The notes below the pieces were generated by a model, which searched no databases, was not told the DNA's origin, and saw nothing but the letters and a program-made list of their open reading frames with translations. A stretch of 64,000 nucleotides of DNA from Streptomyces chartreusis (GTDB taxonomy: Bacteria; Actinomycetota; Actinomycetes; Streptomycetales; Streptomycetaceae), in contig NZ_CP023689.1 of NCBI RefSeq assembly GCF_008704715.1, forward strand, positions 6,944,001 through 7,008,000. The letters are read 5' to 3'. Positions 61,050 through 64,000 of this stretch are shown piece after piece. Position 1 is the stretch's first letter, and each line of letters opens with the position of its first letter. The translations under genes and the position numbers were made by a program.

Positions 61050-62120
61050 TTACCGCTCGGTATCGGCGGTTGTGGAGGGGGAGGCGGTCATCGAGTCCGC
61101 GCTGTTACTGGTCAGCGCCGCGCTGCCGGGCAGCAGGTCGTCGCCGGAGAGCCCGATGTCCGGGGCGGGAAGGGGGAGTTGCGGATTCTCTGTCTCCTCG
61201 GGGTCGGCGGCCGGACGCGATGCGGTGTCGGCCGGCGAGGCGGGGGTCGACGGCGTGCGGGTCGGGGAGGCGCTCGGACGAGCGGAGGGAGTCGGCGAGG
61301 ACTGCTCCGGCTTCGAGGGCGACCGCGACGGAGATGGGCCTGGAGAGGGGCCGGCGGTGGCGTCCGGCACCACGCTGTGCCCGTCCAGGAAGTACGCGTA
61401 CCAGGCCCTGACCGTGCGCAGATAGGCCGACGAGTGGTTGTAGCCGAGGATCGCCAGGTCCAGCTCGGCGGGGACGGACAGGTCCCTCCCGTCCGCGCAC
61501 AGATAGCGTCCGGCGGCGAGCGCGGCGTCGAAGACGTTGTGCGGATCCGTGCGTCCGTCGCCGTTGCCGTCCGCTCCCCAGCGGGCCCAGGTCGAGGGGA
61601 TGAACTGCATCGGCCCGACCGCGCGGTCGTACACCGTGTCCCCGTCGTGGGCACCGCCGTCGGTGTCCCGGATCAGTGCGAAGGCCACGCCGTCCAGCCG
61701 TGGCCCGAGGATCGGCGCCAGGGTCGTACCGTCGCCGGTCACCCGGCCGCCCCGTGCCTGCCCGGACTCGACCTGCCCGATCGCCGCCAGCAACTGCCAC
61801 CGCAGCCGGCAGCCGGGCGCCTCCTGCGCAAGCCGCCGCTCCGCTCGCCGGTAGGCGGCGAACACGCTCGCGGGCACGGCGGCACCGACCCCCGCCGGGG
61901 CCCCGACGCCGTCCCGCTTCGCGGTCCGCAGCGGCGGCAGCTCGGTGCGGTACGGGGTGTCGCCGGACACGCTCGGACCGTGCTGCGCGGGCGGCTGCCC
62001 CGCCACCGACGCCGAGACCCGTGCCGGGACCGCCCCCGGCGCCTGTGACGCGGTCAGCGCCACCAGTGCCACCGCCGCGGCCGCCGTACCTCTGGCGGTT
62101 CTGACTCCCTGCCCTGCCAC
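61050..62120 (-). CDS. Secreted lytic murein transglycosylase
   Basis: 356 residues. A signal peptide (GTAAAAVALVALTASQAPGA) is followed by an SLT-type domain. The catalytic Glu is E118 in AIGQVESG, and VGPMQFIPSTWARWG, GNGDGRTDPHNVFDAALAAGRYLC and ILGYNHSSAYL are the later family motifs. A Ser/Pro/Thr-rich C-terminal tail follows. It cleaves peptidoglycan glycan strands outside the cell. The GTG at 62120 has GGAGGGGAACAGGGA upstream. It is probably co-transcribed with the ECF sigma gene from the motif at 62155-62186. Confidence 0.88.
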   Translation of the reverse strand: MAGQGVRTARGTAAAAVALVALTASQAPGAVPARVSASVAGQPPAQHGPSVSGDTPYRTELPPLRTAKRDGVGAPAGVGAAVPASVFAAYRRAERRLAQEAPGCRLRWQLLAAIGQVESGQARGGRVTGDGTTLAPILGPRLDGVAFALIRDTDGGAHDGDTVYDRAVGPMQFIPSTWARWGADGNGDGRTDPHNVFDAALAAGRYLCADGRDLSVPAELDLAILGYNHSSAYLRTVRAWYAYFLDGHSVVPDATAGPSPGPSPSRSPSKPEQSSPTPSARPSASPTRTPSTPASPADTASRPAADPEETENPQLPLPAPDIGLSGDDLLPGSAALTSNSADSMTASPSTTADTER

Positions 62121-62154
62121 TCCCTGTTCCCCTCCCTGCAGACGTCCGCCTGTG

Positions 62155-62186
62155 TCTGCTCTACGGGGCAGGGCGCCGCGTCCGTC
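62155..62186 (-). promoter_or_regulatory. Putative ECF-sigma promoter of the transglycosylase-sigma operon
   Basis: On the minus strand: GACGGACG, 13 bases, CGTAGAGCAGA, about 39 bases before the transglycosylase start. Same elements and gap as the motif before mkl. Confidence 0.65.
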
Positions 62187-62313
62187 GCACGGCTTGCGGA
62201 ACATGCCGCTCCCGCTGATTCCGGATCGTCACCCTTTCTGCCTATTCCTGGAGGCCGGAGTTCCGGGCTTCCTCTACTCAGGAGGAGAGGACCCTGGTCT
62301 CTGGAGGCAAGCC

Positions 62314-63825
62314 GTGGATGACAACCGCCGACTTCCCATCGTCTATGTCCGTGGCTTCGCCGGTGGCACGCGCGGTATCGACAAGGCCGTCGACGACCCC
62401 TTCTACGGGTTCAACGAGGGCTCCGTCCACGTGCGGGTCGGTGCTGACAACCAACCCCTCTTCCATCAGTTCGAGAGCCCCCTGCTGCGTCTGCTCCGGG
62501 AGGAGGGATACGAGCTGCTCGTGAAGGGGGACCAGGCCGCCTACCTCGCTCACCACACGGAGATTCCCGCCAACACCATCTGGATCCACCGGTTCTACGA
62601 CCGTTCCGCCACCACCTGGGGCGGCAGCCCGCAGGAGTACCGGCTGGAGAACGCCGCCGTCGACCTGCTCGACCTGGTCGACCGGCTCCGGGAGAAGACC
62701 GGCGCGCCGGCCGTCTACCTCGTGGCGCACTCGATGGGCGGGCTCATCTGCCGGTGCCTGCTGCAGAAGGTCCTGCCCGACCGGGGGCGCGCCGCCGACG
62801 ACTGTGTCGCGAAGTTCTTCACCTACGGCACCCCGCACGGCGGCATCACCTTCGACCTCGGCGGCGGGCTCCTGGAGCGGATGCGGGACCGGATCGGCAT
62901 CCAGGGCGCGGACATCTTCGGGCCCCGGCGGATGTACGAGTTCCTCACCCCGCAGGCCGAGACCGACCCCGACGGGCCGCCCGACGGCTGGGACGCCCGC
63001 CCGATGCCCCAGGGGCCGGGGGCCCTGCCGCTGGAGCGCGTCTTCTGTCTCGTCGGCACCAACCCGACGGACTACGACGTCGCCCTCGGTCTGTCGTCCG
63101 CCGCCGTCGGACCGCACAGCGACGGGCTCGTGCAGATCGAGCGGGCGTACGTGCCGGGTGCCCAGCGGGCCTACGTCCATCGCAGCCACAGCGGGCGCTA
63201 CGGCATGGTCAACTCCGAGGAGGGCTACCAGAACCTGCGGCGGTTCCTGTTCGGGGACACCCGGGTCGAGGCCTCGCTGGTCGGCTACCGGCTGTCCGGC
63301 GACGACGACCTGGTCTGGCAGGCCGAGACCCGGCTCGCGGTGCGCGGGCTGCCCGTCCCCATGCACGAACGGTTCGCGGCCCACTGGAGCCCGATCCAGC
63401 TCGACCCACCCCCGGACGGGCAGGAGACGTCGGTGCCGCTGGCGACCACGTTCCTCAACAGCGGTCTGCGGGCAGCCGAGGGCGAGCCCATGCGGTTCAT
63501 CCTCGATCTACGGCTGATCTCCCTGCGCGAGAAGGGCGGCATCCTGAACCTCTTCGACCATCTGGAACAGTCCGCCGACTTCGCCGACACGCTGGTCATC
63601 GACGTGGGCACACCCGAGGGCGATCCCGAGGTCGAGGGGATCCGGGCCGCCTGGAACTCGGAGATCGAGGGCGCCATCCGCGACCACAGCGCGGCCGCCA
63701 CGCCCCGCGCCGACGAGGACCCCGCCCCCGGCCGCTGGGTCGCCCACATCCCACTGCCCGCCATCGCCGCCTCTCTCGTCGGCCCCGACGCCAGGATCCG
63801 GCTCGTCGCCACGCCCTGGACGTGA
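62314..63825 (+). CDS. Alpha/beta-hydrolase, lipase-like
   Basis: 503 residues from a GTG at 62314 with GGAGG upstream. The nucleophile elbow is VAHSMGGL (Ser about residue 140) after LPIVYVRGFAGG near the N-terminus. TYGTPHGG follows the nucleophile, as in lipases of the PGAP1/LCAT-like group. The C-terminal ~150 residues form a separate beta-rich part. No signal peptide is seen, so it should act in the cytoplasm. It is divergent from the transglycosylase gene. The substrate is likely an ester of a lipid; not certain. Confidence 0.85.
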   Translation: MDDNRRLPIVYVRGFAGGTRGIDKAVDDPFYGFNEGSVHVRVGADNQPLFHQFESPLLRLLREEGYELLVKGDQAAYLAHHTEIPANTIWIHRFYDRSATTWGGSPQEYRLENAAVDLLDLVDRLREKTGAPAVYLVAHSMGGLICRCLLQKVLPDRGRAADDCVAKFFTYGTPHGGITFDLGGGLLERMRDRIGIQGADIFGPRRMYEFLTPQAETDPDGPPDGWDARPMPQGPGALPLERVFCLVGTNPTDYDVALGLSSAAVGPHSDGLVQIERAYVPGAQRAYVHRSHSGRYGMVNSEEGYQNLRRFLFGDTRVEASLVGYRLSGDDDLVWQAETRLAVRGLPVPMHERFAAHWSPIQLDPPPDGQETSVPLATTFLNSGLRAAEGEPMRFILDLRLISLREKGGILNLFDHLEQSADFADTLVIDVGTPEGDPEVEGIRAAWNSEIEGAIRDHSAAATPRADEDPAPGRWVAHIPLPAIAASLVGPDARIRLVATPWT

Positions 63826-63868
63826 AGAGGTGGACATGGGCCTGTGGCCGGACCCGATCGGCGTTTAC

Positions 63869-63881
63869 TTGCCTCAGGCAA
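63869..63881. promoter_or_regulatory. TTGCCTCAGGCAA palindrome
   Basis: TTGCCT-C-AGGCAA lies 21 bases before the next ATG, overlapping a possible -35 (TTGCCT). TAGAGT at 63890-63895 may be the -10. This fits a MarR-type operator by form only. Confidence 0.4.
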
Positions 63882-63901
63882 CCCGCAGGTAGAGTGACCG
63901 C

Positions 63902-64000
63902 ATGCCGAAGCCGCCGTCGACCGACGCGGTCCCGGCGATACCGGATGTCCTGCTCGTCGTCGGTGAGCCACGCACCTCCGAGCCGCTCTCCGCACTGCTG
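63902..64000 (+). CDS. Partial gene at window edge, unknown
   Basis: The first 33 codons from an ATG at 63902 read MPKPPSTDAVPAIPDVLLVVGEP, then RTSEPLSALL. The start resembles a response-regulator receiver strand (VLLVVGEP), but too little is present to name it. The possible -10 at 63890-63895 is so close to the ATG that the mRNA may be leaderless. Confidence 0.45.
   Translation, partial: MPKPPSTDAVPAIPDVLLVVGEPRTSEPLSALL

Overview
The window is high-GC actinobacterial DNA, almost certainly from a Streptomyces chromosome. The signs are very strong G/C bias at third codon positions, many GTG starts, many 4-nt start/stop overlaps, the common Streptomyces intergenic repeat near 26.07 kb, an FXSXX-COOH peptide, a DUF6408 mini-protein and an actinobacterial mce operon. 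No rRNA, tRNA or CRISPR array was found. The one RNA gene of the core genome is rnpB (RNase P RNA).

Left part (0-14 kb). An FxsA precursor peptide and its partial radical-SAM/SPASM partner FxsB sit at the edge. Next comes a block around a KstR-type TetR regulator: an MBL-fold hydrolase, an aldehyde dehydrogenase with a three-cysteine ferredoxin, kstR itself, and a GT4 glycosyltransferase / methyltransferase / terpene-cyclase-like operon. Matches to the KstR operator (TNNAACNNGTTNNA) lie beside the MBL gene (one mismatch), between kstR and the GT4 operon, and 22 kb away in front of a MaoC / Zn-alcohol dehydrogenase / Hsd4A-like operon at 27.7-30.6 kb. This looks like a scattered sterol or isoprenoid catabolic regulon. 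A second palindrome, CTGAYGGATCGTCAG, precedes the aldehyde dehydrogenase and an F420-type LLM oxidoreductase. Between them is an uncharacterised surface trio: an anchored binding-protein-like protein, a lipoprotein with a VWA domain, and a membrane protein.

Middle part (14-41 kb). An IscB RNA-guided nuclease gene, broken by one base in an A4 run, sits with its upstream omega-RNA (HEARO) inside the remnant of a duplicated amidase gene. The intact amidase lies 2.6 kb away. Then come two MFS exporters, a SigE-type ECF sigma with a membrane partner, and a DesK/DesR-like two-component pair split by an SRPBCC gene that is bracketed by imperfect direct repeats. After the KstR-linked operon follow housekeeping genes (Nif3, zinc-ribbon protein, RNase H/phosphatase, KDPG aldolase, YaaA, RNB exonuclease), a MerR operon, and an AraC/EamA pair whose transporter gene runs into the 5' end of rnpB.

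Island (42-48.9 kb). Just after rnpB there is a frameshifted C-terminal remnant of a DUF3320 helicase, two paralogous nuclease-helicases (PD-(D/E)XK plus DUF2075), a DUF6408 mini-protein and a broken NERD gene. Both nuclease-helicases carry the same 5' leader, whose hairpin pairs with their own Shine-Dalgarno sequence. This is the strongest candidate for an undescribed, probably defensive and self-regulated, system.

Right part (48.9-64 kb). All genes run on the minus strand: a lytic transglycosylase, an ECF sigma factor, then mkl-yrbE-yrbE-mceABCDEF and two Mce-associated proteins. Two near-identical promoter-like sequences with the same spacing and the same distance to the start codon precede the transglycosylase-sigma pair and mkl, so the sigma factor probably controls itself and the mce lipid importer. 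A lipase-like hydrolase and a partial gene close the window.
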